Shown here: one piece after another, positions 6,869 to 7,085 of the stretch
How positions within the stretch are numbered: the stretch's first letter is position 1
How the letters are laid out: each line of letters begins with the position of its first letter
Source: Acidobacteriota bacterium
Lineage (GTDB): Bacteria; Acidobacteriota; Vicinamibacteria; Vicinamibacterales; Vicinamibacteraceae
Length of the DNA stretch: 7,085 nucleotides
Direction: 5' to 3'
Assembly: GCA_013695405.1 (NCBI GenBank)
Contig: JACDAO010000193.1
Location: 1-7,085, forward strand
Made by a program: the position numbers and the translations under genes
Notes under the pieces: model-generated
Database searches by the model: none
The model's input: the letters and a program-made list of their open reading frames with translations, nothing else
What the model was told of the DNA's origin: nothing

Positions 6869-7085
6869 TCACGGACGCAGCGGCAGACGCAACACGCGGT
6901 CTTCCGCAAGCAGGCGCAGCTCGACGCCGTCGCTGTCGATGCGGTCGAGTCGGTAGACGCGCGCGACCAGATCGCCCGGCCGGGCGTGCAGCACGCCGTG
7001 CGCGCCGGCGACGATCGCGGTGCGCACGATGCCTTGCGCGCCGCGCGTCTCGGCGATGCCGATCAGCGACAGCTGCGGCCACACC
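6869..7085 (-). CDS. C-terminal part of an unrecognised protein, 5' end beyond the window
   Basis: The frame is open from the right edge to a TGA at 6871-6869, giving about 71 residues. A GTG lies at 7084-7082, but the sequence from there (VWPQLSLIGIAE) reads like the inside of a protein, so the real start is probably beyond the window. The visible part looks like a small beta-rich domain: a LSLIGIAETRGAQGIVRTAI segment, then GVLHARPGDLV, then RLDRIDSDGVELRL, and a C-terminal RVLRLPLRP. This GD-turn and DGVEL pattern recalls the C-terminal domains of GspC- or PilP-like secretion and pilus proteins, but only loosely, and I do not assign it. Codon use is GC-rich at the third position like its neighbours, supporting real coding. 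Same strand as icd and upstream of it. Confidence 0.6.
   Translation of the reverse strand, partial: VWPQLSLIGIAETRGAQGIVRTAIVAGAHGVLHARPGDLVARVYRLDRIDSDGVELRLLAEDRVLRLPLRP

Overview
The window is a compact set of tricarboxylic-acid-cycle genes from a high-GC bacterium. In map order it holds: the 5' part of sucC (minus, running off the left edge), a divergent promoter region of about 300 bp, sdhC-sdhA-sdhB (plus), a 51-bp convergent junction, mdh and icd (both minus; icd is transcribed first), a 191-bp icd leader, and the C-terminal 71 or so codons of an unrecognised minus-strand gene that enters from the right edge. Every complete gene has all the catalytic residues I could check, and I see no frameshift, insertion sequence, phage gene, tRNA, rRNA or CRISPR array.

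The organism cannot be fixed from this window. Strong GC bias at third codon positions, a five-helix di-heme type-B SdhC with matching SdhA and SdhB (the kind usually working with menaquinone), a lactate-dehydrogenase-like malate dehydrogenase and an E. coli-like NADP isocitrate dehydrogenase fit an aerobic Acidobacteriota-like lineage (for example Vicinamibacteria). That placement is inference.

Together the genes cover isocitrate to 2-oxoglutarate (Icd), succinyl-CoA to succinate (SucC, with SucD presumably beyond the left edge), succinate to fumarate with electrons passed to the membrane quinone pool (SdhCAB), and malate to oxaloacetate (Mdh). Fumarase, citrate synthase, aconitase and 2-oxoglutarate dehydrogenase are not in the window.

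I found no new gene system. The unexplained structure is in the non-coding parts. Between sucC and sdhC there are two back-to-back promoter-like elements with a 14-bp palindrome exactly filling most of the gap between their -35 boxes, plus a 26-bp symmetric element in the sdhC leader. Upstream of icd there is a TATAAT box followed by a leader with mutually exclusive stem pairings, one of which contains a palindrome resembling an NtrC site, and then an inverted pair of DnaA-box-like sequences. A 20-bp inverted repeat sits on the sdhA stop codon. All of these were found by eye and need comparison with related genomes.
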